DNA of 64,000 bases from Marinimicrobium agarilyticum DSM 16975 (lineage in GTDB: Bacteria; Pseudomonadota; Gammaproteobacteria; Pseudomonadales; Cellvibrionaceae). Where the stretch lies: positions 1 to 64,000 of the forward strand of contig NZ_KE384008.1 of NCBI RefSeq assembly GCF_000423345.1, written 5' to 3'. Shown here one piece after another: positions 16,156 through 26,130 of the stretch (positions within the stretch are counted from its first letter, which is position 1; every line of letters starts with the position of its first letter). The notes below the pieces were generated by a model. It was not told the origin of the DNA. It made no database searches and saw only the letters and a program-made list of their open reading frames with translations. A program made the translations under genes and the position numbers.

Positions 16156-18144
16156 ATGCGAATCCCGCCAAAGAAAACTGCGAGTAAAGTGATAAAACGC
16201 AAAGCATCTGGAGCGTTGGTCTGCGGTTTGTCGCTTGCAGTGGCAGCCTGCAGCACAGGCCCAGAACCGGCGGGAGACCAGGCCCGTCAAGGTGGAAATG
16301 GCCGGGACGCTCGACAACTGGAGCAACTGGATCGGGGGCTGATTGCGGTTCCCGCCGAGGAGGGCGTTCTGGTCTCCTGGCGGAAGCTACAGGGCGACCC
16401 GGAGCATTTGTCGCTTTCCCTTTATCGCAACGGCAAGGAACTCACTGAGCAGCCTGTTTCGCAGACAACCAATTTTCTGGACCTGAAAGGGGGTTCTGGC
16501 GCCGAGTATGAACTGCGCTCAGGGGGGCAGGTGGTGGCGAGCGTCAGTGCCTGGGAGAATCCCTATCTGAGCCTGCCCATTGACCAGCCGGAAGGGGGAA
16601 TCACGCCCGATGGAGAGCGTTACTCTTACACGGCAAACGACGCGAGCGTCGGGGACCTGAACGGTGACGGACGTTACGAAATTATCCTGAAGTGGGATCC
16701 CACCAACGCCAAAGACAATTCTCAGAGCGGCTACACTGGCAACGCTTTGATCGATGCGTACACCCTGGAAGGGGAGCGACTGTGGCGCATAGATCTGGGC
16801 CCCAATATCCGAGCGGGGGCTCACTATACCCAGTTTATGGTATACGACTTTGACGGTGATGGTCGCTCGGAAATCGCCATGAAAACGGCAGACGGTACCG
16901 TCGACGGCCAGGGCTCGGTCATTGGAGATCCCGATGCAGACTGGGTGTCCGATGGGGGGAAACAGGAGGTTCGAGATCGCACCGGCTCCGAGGTGACTCC
17001 GGATGGTCGGTATATGGCCCATCTCAAGGGCCGCATCCTGAGTGGGCCGGAATACTTCTCGGTCTTTGAGGGCGCCACCGGCCGCGAGCTGGATACCGTT
17101 GCCTATATTCCGCAGAGAGCCCCCGGGAATGACAATCCCAGCCCCGAGGAAATGAAACGACTGTGGGGGGATGGTTATGGCAACCGCTCTGAGCGTTACC
17201 TCGCGGGTGTCGCCTATCTGGATGGCGAACAGCCCAGCGTGGTTATGGCACGGGGCTACTATGAGCGCAGCGTGATCGCCGCGTACGACTTCAGGGACGG
17301 CTCGATTTCCACTCGCTGGGTCTTCGACTCATCCGCCGAGGGTGTACCGGAGAACTTCGCAGGGCAGGGCAACCACCAACTGTCGGTCGCAGATATTGAC
17401 CGTGACGGCAAGGATGAAATTGTCTACGGCGCCATGGCGCTCGATAATGACGGTTCGCCCAAATGGACCACAGCCTTGGGCCATGGCGACGCCATGCATG
17501 TGTCGGATCTGGATCCTACTCGACCCGGATTGGAACTCTTTGGTGTTTATGAGTCGGTTCGCAGCAACGGCGGCATTGGTTCCGCCCTGATCGACGTGGA
17601 GGACGGCACTGTGCTGTGGAGCATGAGCGCGGAAAAGGACAACGGCCGGGGCTTGGCCGCCGATATCGACCCGCGGCATCCGGGAGCGGAAGTCTGGGCC
17701 TTGAATGCACCAGAGTTATTCAATATAAAAGGCGAACCGGTGTCTCCCCAAAGGCCAGCGCATGTCAACTTCGCCATCTGGTGGGACGGCGATCCGCTCC
17801 GGGAGCTATTGGACGGTACTACCATCTACAAGTGGGACTGGAATGTCGGGTCTGCAGAACCGATTCTGGAGACAGAGGGTACCCGGTCCAACAATGGCAC
17901 CAAAGCGAATCCCGCACTTTCGGCCGATATTCTCGGGGACTGGCGCGAAGAAGTGATTTTCCGGACCGAGGATAACCAGGCCCTGCGGATCTACTCCACA
18001 AATATTGTCAGCGATATGAGCCTGACAACCCTGATGCACAATGCGCAGTACCGCCTGTCGGTGGCCTGGCAGAATACCTCCTACAATCAGCCTCCGCACC
18101 CGGATTACTACCTGGGTGATGGAATGGACAAGCAGGAACGATAA
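16156..18144 (+). CDS. PL11 rhamnogalacturonan endolyase, lipoprotein
   Basis: 662 residues. PL11 enzymes cut the rhamnose-galacturonate bond of rhamnogalacturonan I by beta-elimination using calcium. A lipoprotein signal ends in LAVAACS (Cys near residue 32); no Asp follows the Cys, so outer-membrane sorting is likely. The catalytic beta-propeller is seen from residues about 55 to 655, with repeated calcium-type loops DLNGDGRYE, DFDGDGRSE and DIDRDGKDE, plus GPNIRAGAHYTQF and MKTADGTVDG. The end YNQPPHPDYYLGDGM is the usual PL11 C-terminus, so there is no extra module. It is the third gene of the permease-kinase run and probably acts at the cell surface to start RG-I breakdown. Confidence 0.95.
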   Translation: MRIPPKKTASKVIKRKASGALVCGLSLAVAACSTGPEPAGDQARQGGNGRDARQLEQLDRGLIAVPAEEGVLVSWRKLQGDPEHLSLSLYRNGKELTEQPVSQTTNFLDLKGGSGAEYELRSGGQVVASVSAWENPYLSLPIDQPEGGITPDGERYSYTANDASVGDLNGDGRYEIILKWDPTNAKDNSQSGYTGNALIDAYTLEGERLWRIDLGPNIRAGAHYTQFMVYDFDGDGRSEIAMKTADGTVDGQGSVIGDPDADWVSDGGKQEVRDRTGSEVTPDGRYMAHLKGRILSGPEYFSVFEGATGRELDTVAYIPQRAPGNDNPSPEEMKRLWGDGYGNRSERYLAGVAYLDGEQPSVVMARGYYERSVIAAYDFRDGSISTRWVFDSSAEGVPENFAGQGNHQLSVADIDRDGKDEIVYGAMALDNDGSPKWTTALGHGDAMHVSDLDPTRPGLELFGVYESVRSNGGIGSALIDVEDGTVLWSMSAEKDNGRGLAADIDPRHPGAEVWALNAPELFNIKGEPVSPQRPAHVNFAIWWDGDPLRELLDGTTIYKWDWNVGSAEPILETEGTRSNNGTKANPALSADILGDWREEVIFRTEDNQALRIYSTNIVSDMSLTTLMHNAQYRLSVAWQNTSYNQPPHPDYYLGDGMDKQER

Positions 18145-18178
18145 CTTCTGACAGTGGCTCATTCAAAGTAAGTTCATT

Positions 18179-18210
18179 AAAGGCCGGCTCCGATGGAACC
18201 GGCCTTTTTT
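18179..18210 (+). terminator. Intrinsic terminator after the PL11 gene
   Basis: AAAGGCCGG pairs with CCGGCCTTT and is followed by T residues to 18210. It ends the permease-kinase-lyase transcript. Confidence 0.85.
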
Positions 18211-18296
18211 GTTGGCACGGACAAGGTTGGTTGGGAGGGTATGTAGGTTTTGAGAAGACGGAGGGACCGGAGGCTGTAGAGTCTGGGTGCGAGCAC

Positions 18297-18323
18297 AAAA
18301 AAAGGCACCTTTCGGTGCCTTTT
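18297..18323 (-). terminator. Intrinsic terminator of the first TonB-dependent receptor
   Basis: AAAGGCACC and GGTGCCTTT pair around TTTC; on the minus strand the hairpin runs into a T tract (18303-18297). It lies 25 bp after the receptor stop codon. Confidence 0.85.
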
Positions 18324-18348
18324 CTGGTTTGCGAACGCTATAGAAGGT

Positions 18349-21300
18349 TTACATTCTATAGGTAAAGCCCGCTGAGAACATACGGCCAGACCACTGTAGA
18401 TCGTTGGTTCGCCCTACGCCTGACGTTTCCAGCTTGACCTCTTTACCCAAGTTGCGAGCATCCACGTAGAATTTCAGGTTGTCGTCATAGGTATAAGTGA
18501 TCTTGCCGTCTATATAGCCGCTGGCGTCAACAAAAACCGGTAGACCGTCAACCACCCGTGAGAAGTACTCGTCACGGTAATTGTAGGCCAGCTTGAGGCT
18601 CCAGGTGTCGTCCTCATAGAAGGCCTCCAGGTTATAGGAGTTCTCAGACTGACCACGAAGCGGCATCTGTTCGCCAGTCAGCGGGTTGAAGTCATCGACG
18701 TTATCGGCGGTAATGTAGGTGTAGTTCGCTTTTGCACCAGTGTTGTTGAACGGTGCCGGCAAGAAGTCAAAGAAAGTGGAGGCCTGGAATTCGAAGCCCT
18801 TGGTGGTGATGCCTTCTTTGTTCACCTGCTGACGAACATCCCACAGGGTACCATCATTGAAGAAGTCGACGTCGTCCTGGTATTCCGCGTCAAAGATGTA
18901 GCTGGTGATGTCCTTGACAAAGTAAGCACCGGAAATAATGGAGGCGTCATTCGGGTACCATGTCAGCGCCACTTCACCTTGGGTCGCTCGGTACGGATCC
19001 AGGTCCGGGTTGCCAGCTGTACAAGTATTGGCGAGCATCTGGTCTCGGGCAAGCGGGTAATCGCGCAAGGTACAGTCGGCGTTGATATTTAGATCATTGA
19101 TCTGTGGACGGGCCATTACCTTCGCCACGCCTACATAGGCCTCGAGACCTTCAATCATTTCCAGAGTCAGGTTCAAGCTTGGAAGAACGTCAACAAAATC
19201 TTCTTCAACGGTTTGGCGACCTTCGAATGCCCGCGGATCGTCTGGGTCCTCAACGCCCGCCAGGTCCTCGCCGTTGGGACCGTAAATCGGATCGCCATTC
19301 TCGTCGGTTTGCTCAACAAGCACGCGGATGCGGGTAAAGCCTTCCGAGGCGGTTTCAGTGCGCGCGACGCGAACACCAAAGTTGCCACGCAGCGCCATGC
19401 TACCGATATCCGTTTCAAAGTCGGCCTGCACATAGGCAGACTGAGTCTGGACATTAATATCATAGCGGCTATCAATCGGTTGCAGATTGCCGCGAGCGGC
19501 TTCGGCGGAACTGAAGCCACTGCGCTCAAGCAGAGCCGCCAAGTAGGGCTCGGTATCGACGGCCATATAGCTTTCGATAATGTCTACGCCGGGGTTGTAA
19601 TCCTTGAAGAACTGATCGGTGGCGAACCGGTTGCCGATCAATACGGCTTCGTGATCGTCCTGAGTCCAGATTCTGGTTTCCCCATCAACGGTATAGGGGT
19701 TACCAACGGTTTGCATCAGGTTGTAGCCCCACGCGTTGTTCGCAAACTTCTGGTCGGTGGCAATAAAACCGGTGCGGTAGGCGGTAAAGAATGAATTCTC
19801 GCGGCTGTAGGTCACATCCAGCTTCGCGATGTTCTCGGACGCCTCGCTCTGGGAGGGTGCGTATTTGAAACGATCCAGTGATGTGTATTGCGTACCATCG
19901 TTGTAGTTGAAGGTCTCGAACGTGTCGTTTGGATCACTCTGATTGATAATATAAGCATCGGTAAAATCAATTTCCGGCAGGTTATTGACCTGGGTCACTA
20001 CAATACCGCCGACGTTGTTCTGCGCGGTCTGGGTGTCACGAGAGTCAATATCCTCAAAGGTCGTTGAACGCGCAATATAGCCATCAATAACCAGGTTTTC
20101 ATTGACGTAGTCAAAGCCCGCCCGCATGACTTTGCGCTCTTGGTCCCAGTCAAAGTTCAGCGTCCGGTTTCTGATGGTGGCGCCAATCGGTGTGCCTGCG
20201 TCATTGTATCCGTTGGTGACGAGCTTAACGACGTTTTTGTTCTCATCGACTACGGCACTGTCTACATCAAAGGCTGAGCCCACTTCGACCTGGAAGTTCC
20301 GGTCGGTGGCGACTTTATGCCGGCTACTGTCAGTGTAGGATAGATCGAAAGAGAGCTTGTCAGTGACTGCATACTGCATTTCCACGTTGGCCGACAAGCG
20401 ATCCTCTTCTCGACCCCAAATGCTGTAACGAGGCGTGCTTGGACTGTACTCGTTCCACTGAAGGAGGCAAGTCTCTTGCTCAGCGGAATCAAGTACGGGG
20501 CTTCCATCTTCATTTAATTTTCCGCAGTCGGCTCTAGTCGCAAATTCTGGGCCTGAATACAGTTGGTCAATTGACGTTTTCTGGTCGGAATCATCAACGT
20601 CACGATATTTCTGCCAGTTGGTGTTCCGCAGACCGTGAAGCATGGTGTGGGCATCGGAGCCGGTAATATTCACCAGAAAGCCGAGTCGGTCGGAGAACTT
20701 ATAAACGCCGGTCAAGTTGTACTTGGGCGATACTTCATCAATCATGGAGTTGTACTGAGCTTCACCATTGATGGACAGGAAATTTTCATCGAATTCATTG
20801 GGCTTGCGGGTGTTGATCTGGATGGTGCCGCCCACGCCACCTTCGGTGAGTCGTGCCTCGGAACCTTTATAAACGTCGATGGACTTGACCAGTTCTGAGG
20901 CCATATCCCGGAAGTCGACGCTACGGCTACCGCCCATGCCCATGGCGGTCACACCATTCACTTCAACGCGTACCAGTCCGGATTCGACGCCTCGGACGCT
21001 GACAGAGGTACCTTCCCCCATATCGCGGTTAAGCTGAATCCCTGAAATGCGCTGCAATGCTTCGCCAATATTCTTGTCGGGGAATTCGGCGATATCTTCA
21101 GCAACCAGTGAGTCCATCATGGTGCCGGCTTCTCGTTTCCGGTCCAGGGCGCTGGTGTAGCTTTGACGAATGCCGCTGACCACGATCTCCTCGAGCGTGC
21201 TCGGACTGATGTCAGGACGCGCGTCTCCGGAGTCATCCAGCACTGATTGGGCCTGCTCTTCTTGTTCTTGCTCTTGCTCTTGCGCGTAGACATTGGTAGC

Positions 21301-21429
21301 TGCAAATGTGCCTACGGCGGCACCTGCCAGCACAATAGAAGCTATCCGTTTGGCCAAGGAGTCTTTTTTGAACAGTGGAGCCTGTGAGTCGATGCAGTCA
21401 ATCTTATTAGACTGATTGTATTTATTCAT
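18349..21429 (-). CDS. TonB-dependent receptor, probable RG-I oligosaccharide importer
   Basis: 1026 residues, typical of the carbohydrate-type receptors (TonB-Xanth-Caul group). A long N-terminal extension with a signal segment (ASIVLAGAAVGTFAATNVYA) is followed by a Gln/Glu repeat (residues about 50-60). LEEIVVSGIRQSYTSALDRKR is close to a TonB-box and plug start, and the plug runs to about residue 230 with RISGIQLNRD, VSVRGVE and GGVGGTIQINTRKP. The 22-strand barrel ends in the aromatic GRMFSAGFTYRM. It should import large oligosaccharides across the outer membrane. It is transcribed away from PL11-2 across a 696-bp region that carries two different repeat arrays. Confidence 0.93.
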   Translation of the reverse strand: MNKYNQSNKIDCIDSQAPLFKKDSLAKRIASIVLAGAAVGTFAATNVYAQEQEQEQEEQAQSVLDDSGDARPDISPSTLEEIVVSGIRQSYTSALDRKREAGTMMDSLVAEDIAEFPDKNIGEALQRISGIQLNRDMGEGTSVSVRGVESGLVRVEVNGVTAMGMGGSRSVDFRDMASELVKSIDVYKGSEARLTEGGVGGTIQINTRKPNEFDENFLSINGEAQYNSMIDEVSPKYNLTGVYKFSDRLGFLVNITGSDAHTMLHGLRNTNWQKYRDVDDSDQKTSIDQLYSGPEFATRADCGKLNEDGSPVLDSAEQETCLLQWNEYSPSTPRYSIWGREEDRLSANVEMQYAVTDKLSFDLSYTDSSRHKVATDRNFQVEVGSAFDVDSAVVDENKNVVKLVTNGYNDAGTPIGATIRNRTLNFDWDQERKVMRAGFDYVNENLVIDGYIARSTTFEDIDSRDTQTAQNNVGGIVVTQVNNLPEIDFTDAYIINQSDPNDTFETFNYNDGTQYTSLDRFKYAPSQSEASENIAKLDVTYSRENSFFTAYRTGFIATDQKFANNAWGYNLMQTVGNPYTVDGETRIWTQDDHEAVLIGNRFATDQFFKDYNPGVDIIESYMAVDTEPYLAALLERSGFSSAEAARGNLQPIDSRYDINVQTQSAYVQADFETDIGSMALRGNFGVRVARTETASEGFTRIRVLVEQTDENGDPIYGPNGEDLAGVEDPDDPRAFEGRQTVEEDFVDVLPSLNLTLEMIEGLEAYVGVAKVMARPQINDLNINADCTLRDYPLARDQMLANTCTAGNPDLDPYRATQGEVALTWYPNDASIISGAYFVKDITSYIFDAEYQDDVDFFNDGTLWDVRQQVNKEGITTKGFEFQASTFFDFLPAPFNNTGAKANYTYITADNVDDFNPLTGEQMPLRGQSENSYNLEAFYEDDTWSLKLAYNYRDEYFSRVVDGLPVFVDASGYIDGKITYTYDDNLKFYVDARNLGKEVKLETSGVGRTNDLQWSGRMFSAGFTYRM

Positions 21430-21560
21430 TATGAAATCCCGCCTTAATTGTTAGTAAGTGGAAATTTTATTAAATAGTTACTTTTCTAACAGGGGCCATA
21501 TTATAACCAAAAAAAGTCAAATTCAATAAAATATAGCCATAATTGAACGTGAAGTTTCGT

Positions 21561-21610
21561 CGGTAACAGTCCGTAACAATCAGTGGTGATCGGTAACAGT
21601 CGGTAACAGT
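21561..21610 (-). promoter_or_regulatory. Five consecutive 10-bp units (CGGTAACAGT type) upstream of the receptor
   Basis: Exact CGGTAACAGT copies start at 21561, 21591 and 21601; 21571-21580 is a two-mismatch copy and 21581-21590 is degenerate. All sit in one unbroken 10-bp register, 132-181 bp before the receptor start. One-helix-turn spacing suggests a binding array for an oligomeric regulator; the sequence differs from the ATGAT-type arrays. Confidence 0.6.
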
Positions 21611-21959
21611 CATGTGGGTATTTTTAGAATAATTGTCTAAGTTTATAGATAAGTATCACATAATTAGCGGGGTGTGCATGCGCTCCCTTTAAAGGTTGTT
21701 TTGACCATAAGTCTTGGGTCTGCTTCTTTATAGAAGAATTGCCTGAAATCCCCTGCAATCACGGCTTATAGGAAGAAGTAGAGCCGCTGTAGCGCTGTGA
21801 TGCCCTTGAGCCTGGTTGTCGTCCTATGCCTTAAAATCAATCGGTTTGCTCCTTGGTCTTTTACGACTTGGGCAAGTGCCGCGGCGACCGTTGAAAGGGC
21901 GGTTTTTCCGAAAGGTGTTGGCAAACAACGAGGAAAAGCACTAGAATCGTGATCGAAGC

Positions 21960-22021
21960 TGATGTAATATGATTGTTGGTGGCTAAATGTTAGTGCACAA
22001 ATAATTATAAATGATTAATTT
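21960..22021 (+). promoter_or_regulatory. Phased ATGAT-type repeat pairs before PL11-2
   Basis: CTGATGTAAT then ATGATTGTTG occupy 21960-21979; ATAATTATAA then ATGATTAATT occupy 22002-22021. Each pair keeps the 10-bp register. They end 104 bp before the lyase start. Confidence 0.45.
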
Positions 22022-22125
22022 CGTTGGTATTCAACCATTTATAAGATAAAACCCGGTTTCAACGCCAAGTTGTTTCACTGTCAGCTCTACACCACTTTCT
22101 TAGAATCACTTTCGGAGATCGCATA

Positions 22126-25100
22126 ATGAGAAAAGACGGAAGGTATTTCAAAGGCATACGTTACACCGCTGCAGCACCGTTTGTGCCATTGGCACTGACA
22201 GCGATGCTCGCGGCTTGCGGTAGTGACGATTACACTCCAGCCGAGCCTTATGAGGCGCCTCCTCTGGAGGACGTTCAGCGCGATACCACCGGCGGTTCCA
22301 ATGTCCAGTACCTGGACAGAGGTCTGGTGGTCATGCCCGCCGAGGATGGTGGCAACGCTCTCAGTTGGCGCTGGTCCGGTCTCGACGAGCAACGAATTCA
22401 TTTTAAAGTTCACAAGAACGGAGAGTTCTTCAGAACGGTTCGCCCCGGTGAACCCACCTTCCTGGAAGATATCAACGGCCAACCGGGTGACAGCTACCAG
22501 GTAATGGCTCTCGTTGACGACGAAGAGAAAGATGCTTCCGACGTTGTTCAGGTTCAAGAGAAGTCCTACCTGAATATCCCCCTGAACAAGCCGGCAAACG
22601 GCTTCGTGGATGGTGTCGAATACAGCTATATCGCTAATGACGCTTCTGCGGCTGACCTGACGGGTGACGGCCAATACGAGCTCATTCTCAAGTGGGAGCC
22701 GGACAACGCCAAGGATAACTCACAGGCGGGCAAAACCGGTGACGTCCTGATCGATGCTTATACCCTGGAAGGCGAGCTTCTTTGGCGCATCAACCTCGGG
22801 CCGAACATCCGTGCGGGCGCTCATTATACTCAATTTATCGCTTTTGACTTCAACCAGGACGGCCGGGCAGAAGTTGCCATGAAAACTGCCGACGGTACGG
22901 TTGATGGCCGAGGAACCGTCCTCGGTGATGCGGAAGCTGACTATCGTAACGACGGCGGCTACGTGCTGGACGGTCCTGAGTACCTGACCATGTTTGAAGG
23001 TACTTCTGGAGAAGCGTTAGACACCGTGGATTATATTCCGCCTCGTGGCGATGACATCAATGCTATCTGGGGTGACGATTACGGCAACCGTGTCGACCGC
23101 TTCCTGGCGGGCGTAGCGTATCTGGACGGTCAAACTCCCAGTCTGGTCATGTCTCGCGGCTACTATACCCGCGCGGTTGTGGCGACGTTTAACTTTGATG
23201 GGGAAGAGCTGACTCAGAACTGGGTTTACGACTCCAACCTGGATGAATCCGGACACAGTCTGGCAGGTCAGGGCGCGCACAGTCTGAGCGTGGCCGACGT
23301 CGATAACGACGGGAAAGACGAAATCATTTTCGGTGCCGCTACGTTGGATGATGATGGCACGGCGCTCTATAGCACCGGGCTTGGTCATGGCGATGCGCTT
23401 CATGTGGCCGATATCATTCTGGACAATGAAGGTCTGGAAATCTTCATGGTGCATGAGAGCTCAACGTCCTACATTACCGAAGAAGGTAACTTTGGTGTGG
23501 AAGTGCATGATGCCGCAACCGGCGAGATCCTGATCTCCCAGCCGAGCAATGGTGAGGGCGATGATGTGGGCCGCGGCGTGACCGGCGACATCGACCCGAA
23601 CTATGAAGGTATGGAAAGCTGGGGCTCTCGCGGCGGTCTGATGGCGGCTGACGGTTCAGTCATCTCCAATAACAAGCCTGCCATGAACTTTATGGTCTGG
23701 TGGGATGGCGATCTCAATCGCGAAATGCTTGACGGTACCGAAATCACCAAGTGGAACGCGGAGTCTAAGCTGGTTGACGAGCCGCTGTTTAACGCTGGCA
23801 CCTTCTCCAACGGGTTGGCGGTCTCCAATAACGGCAGTAAAGCAACCCCGTCACTATCGGCCGATATTCTCGGCGATTGGCGTGAGGAAGTTGTGTTCGC
23901 CAACGAGGCTAGCACCTCTTTGATGGTCTACTCAAGCAACATTCCAACCGATGTCCGGTTGCCGACATTGATGCACGATCGTCAATATCGGACGGCGATT
24001 GCGTGGCAGAACGTCGGGTACAACCAACCGCCCCATCCGAGCTTCTACCTCGGTTCTGACATGGAGTTGTACCAGCACGTTGTCAGAGAGCTTCCTCAGT
24101 TCAAGACCCAGGCTGTGGAAGGAGAGGCCGCAACAGGAGTTGTCGCTCAGGGCAACAACGACAACATCCTGATCAAGGTCTTTACCGGTGGTGCAGAGCT
24201 GGGTTCGGCGACCATCCTGCGTGCCGAGGTTGACGATAGCGAAGCGGCTACCGAGGTCGGTATGCTGGAAGGTGGCGAGACCTCATTTGTTGACGACTCC
24301 GCCGTTCCGGACACCACCTATTACTACTGGGTGGAAGCCGAGGATGCGAGTGGATCCGCCATCGCCGGTCTCGACGGTTCTTATCGGGCGCGTATGACCT
24401 CCACGCTCATTCCGCGAGTCGCGGTGGCCAGCCTGGACAACTACGTCGATCTGACTTGGGTAACCAGCCTCAAGCTCAGTGATGTCTACATCTACCGGGC
24501 CGAGACCGAAGAGTTCGGCATGGTGCCGGAGAAGCCCTCGACCTCCTACGCCCGTGTCAACGGCAAGGCCAGAACCTGGACCGATGCGCGGACTGAAGAA
24601 GGTCAGATGTACTACTACTGGGTCGAACTGGTCACTATGGATGGCGACTCCATTCTTGCGGATCCCGCGTTTGGTGAAAACCTAGTTGTGGCCAAGACTA
24701 ACCTCAATGCCACCTATCAGGACGGTGTTCTGAACGTCTGCTGGGAGCTTGAGAACGTTGAGCCAGGCGCTACCTATAATGAGCTCTATCGCAATGACCA
24801 GAATCAGGCGGGCGGTCGCAGCCGGATTTACCCGATCAGTGATCCGTCCGTGATTTATGACGGTTGCTTCGAGGATGTAGGTCCAACTGCAGTCGATGAA
24901 AGCGGAGAGCCTATAGAAGGTGAGAACGAGATTGTGGAAGGCCAAGGCTACTGGTACATGTTCAAGCAGGTCGCGAGCAATGAAATTGTCGGGCCGTTCG
25001 GTTACGGACTTGAAACCAATGTCACCAACCTGAATGCCGAGTTGGATCCGTTGCTGGGTACCATAAACCTCACCTGGAAGCTGTGGAATTTTGGCCAGGA

Positions 25101-26055
25101 AATTGTCAATGTTGACCTGTACCGAAACACCAGTGCCTCGTTGAGCGGAAGAACTCTGGTCAGCGAAGATGTTCTCGCTACCGACGGTCGTTACCGCGAT
25201 ACCGGCGGTGAAAGTGGTTTCACCCAGGGGCAGACTTACTGGTATTTCTTTGAGGTGACTCTGGCCGACAGCTCGGTCGTCAATACCGACCCTGAAGGCG
25301 AAGTCATGTTTGAGTTGCCTGAACCGGAGACCAACATCTTCACTCGTCTCGAAGATGGTGGCATTCGCATCGACTGGAACCTGAAAAACTTCGGCGAGAT
25401 CACCAAGATCGAGATTCTCCGTAACACCGAGGCCTCTGCGGAAGGCGCCATGGTAGTTGCTTCGGAAGGTCTTGAGCCCCGTGGTGTTTACGCGGAGTAT
25501 GACAATCTTGTCGAAGGTCAGCCCTACTGGTACATGATGCGTGTCACAACGGCCGAAGGTGATGTCATTACCGGAGACCTGGCGACCGAGCTTGTTTACC
25601 AAGAGAACCCGAGTTCTACCAGCGTGATCATCAATGAGAACGAAGACGGCTATTGCGGAATGTCGGATGGGACCATTGATACTAACCACGCCGGCTTCGA
25701 AGGCGATGGCTTCTCCAACACCGCCAACGCCGAGGGTGAGTACATTGACTATAAAGTCAACATCCCTGCCGCTGGTACCTACCGCTTCCTGGTACGCTAT
25801 GCGAACGGCGCTGGGGACAACCGTTTCGCTCGGCTGGATGTCAACAGCCAGATCGGTTTGGCCCAGATTGATATGGAGAACTCCGGCGGCTGGACCGAGT
25901 GGGGTGAGTCTCAGGTAGATGTAGAGCTGGAGGCTGGCGAGGCGAATGTCAGGCTGCATTCCGGTACTGCCAGCGGTTTGGCTAACCTCGACTACCTGAT
26001 GATCGATGCCCTGACCACCGAGGATGCCCCACAGAGAATTGCTTGTGCTCTGTAG
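22126..26055 (+). CDS. Multidomain PL11 rhamnogalacturonan endolyase with fibronectin-like repeats and CBM
   Basis: 1309 residues, about twice the catalytic length. A lipoprotein signal ends at LAACGSDD (Cys near 31). The PL11 domain spans about 50-655, with calcium loops such as DLTGDGQYE and DVDNDGKDE, GPNIRAGAHYTQF, and the closing YNQPPHPSFYLGSDM. Then come five beta-sandwich repeats of about 100 residues, each with a YYYWVE or YWYMF-type motif (near residues 730, 830, 945, 1040 and 1130), probably fibronectin-III-like spacers. The last 140 residues (FEGDGFSNTANAEGEYIDY, TYRFLVRYANG, LDYLMIDAL) look like a CBM35/CBM6-type binding module. It probably anchors at the cell surface and reaches into pectin. 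A strong terminator follows. Confidence 0.94.
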   Translation: MRKDGRYFKGIRYTAAAPFVPLALTAMLAACGSDDYTPAEPYEAPPLEDVQRDTTGGSNVQYLDRGLVVMPAEDGGNALSWRWSGLDEQRIHFKVHKNGEFFRTVRPGEPTFLEDINGQPGDSYQVMALVDDEEKDASDVVQVQEKSYLNIPLNKPANGFVDGVEYSYIANDASAADLTGDGQYELILKWEPDNAKDNSQAGKTGDVLIDAYTLEGELLWRINLGPNIRAGAHYTQFIAFDFNQDGRAEVAMKTADGTVDGRGTVLGDAEADYRNDGGYVLDGPEYLTMFEGTSGEALDTVDYIPPRGDDINAIWGDDYGNRVDRFLAGVAYLDGQTPSLVMSRGYYTRAVVATFNFDGEELTQNWVYDSNLDESGHSLAGQGAHSLSVADVDNDGKDEIIFGAATLDDDGTALYSTGLGHGDALHVADIILDNEGLEIFMVHESSTSYITEEGNFGVEVHDAATGEILISQPSNGEGDDVGRGVTGDIDPNYEGMESWGSRGGLMAADGSVISNNKPAMNFMVWWDGDLNREMLDGTEITKWNAESKLVDEPLFNAGTFSNGLAVSNNGSKATPSLSADILGDWREEVVFANEASTSLMVYSSNIPTDVRLPTLMHDRQYRTAIAWQNVGYNQPPHPSFYLGSDMELYQHVVRELPQFKTQAVEGEAATGVVAQGNNDNILIKVFTGGAELGSATILRAEVDDSEAATEVGMLEGGETSFVDDSAVPDTTYYYWVEAEDASGSAIAGLDGSYRARMTSTLIPRVAVASLDNYVDLTWVTSLKLSDVYIYRAETEEFGMVPEKPSTSYARVNGKARTWTDARTEEGQMYYYWVELVTMDGDSILADPAFGENLVVAKTNLNATYQDGVLNVCWELENVEPGATYNELYRNDQNQAGGRSRIYPISDPSVIYDGCFEDVGPTAVDESGEPIEGENEIVEGQGYWYMFKQVASNEIVGPFGYGLETNVTNLNAELDPLLGTINLTWKLWNFGQEIVNVDLYRNTSASLSGRTLVSEDVLATDGRYRDTGGESGFTQGQTYWYFFEVTLADSSVVNTDPEGEVMFELPEPETNIFTRLEDGGIRIDWNLKNFGEITKIEILRNTEASAEGAMVVASEGLEPRGVYAEYDNLVEGQPYWYMMRVTTAEGDVITGDLATELVYQENPSSTSVIINENEDGYCGMSDGTIDTNHAGFEGDGFSNTANAEGEYIDYKVNIPAAGTYRFLVRYANGAGDNRFARLDVNSQIGLAQIDMENSGGWTEWGESQVDVELEAGEANVRLHSGTASGLANLDYLMIDALTTEDAPQRIACAL

Positions 26056-26097
26056 AGCGAATGGTAATACTCTGAGGTAACCCATTTTTGGGAACTT

Positions 26098-26130
26098 AAA
26101 GGCCAGGGCCAACGCCCTGGCCTTTTTTTT
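26098..26130 (+). terminator. Strong intrinsic terminator after PL11-2
   Basis: GGCCAGGGC (26101-26109) pairs perfectly with GCCCTGGCC (26114-26122) around CAAC, followed by eight T residues. Confidence 0.92.

Larger units (their letters stand above)
21430..22125. other. Large divergent control region between receptor 1 and PL11-2
   Basis: 696 bp without a supported gene. It contains the CGGTAACAGT array, and ATGAT-type pairs at 21960-21979 and 22002-22021. The first 120 bp next to the receptor are strongly A+T-rich. No open frame here has a ribosome site with a recognisable product. Confidence 0.7.

Noticed and set aside
21561-21610. Possible CRISPR or replication iterons
   Set aside because: Units are only 10 bp with no spacers and no cas or replication gene nearby; a regulatory array fits better.
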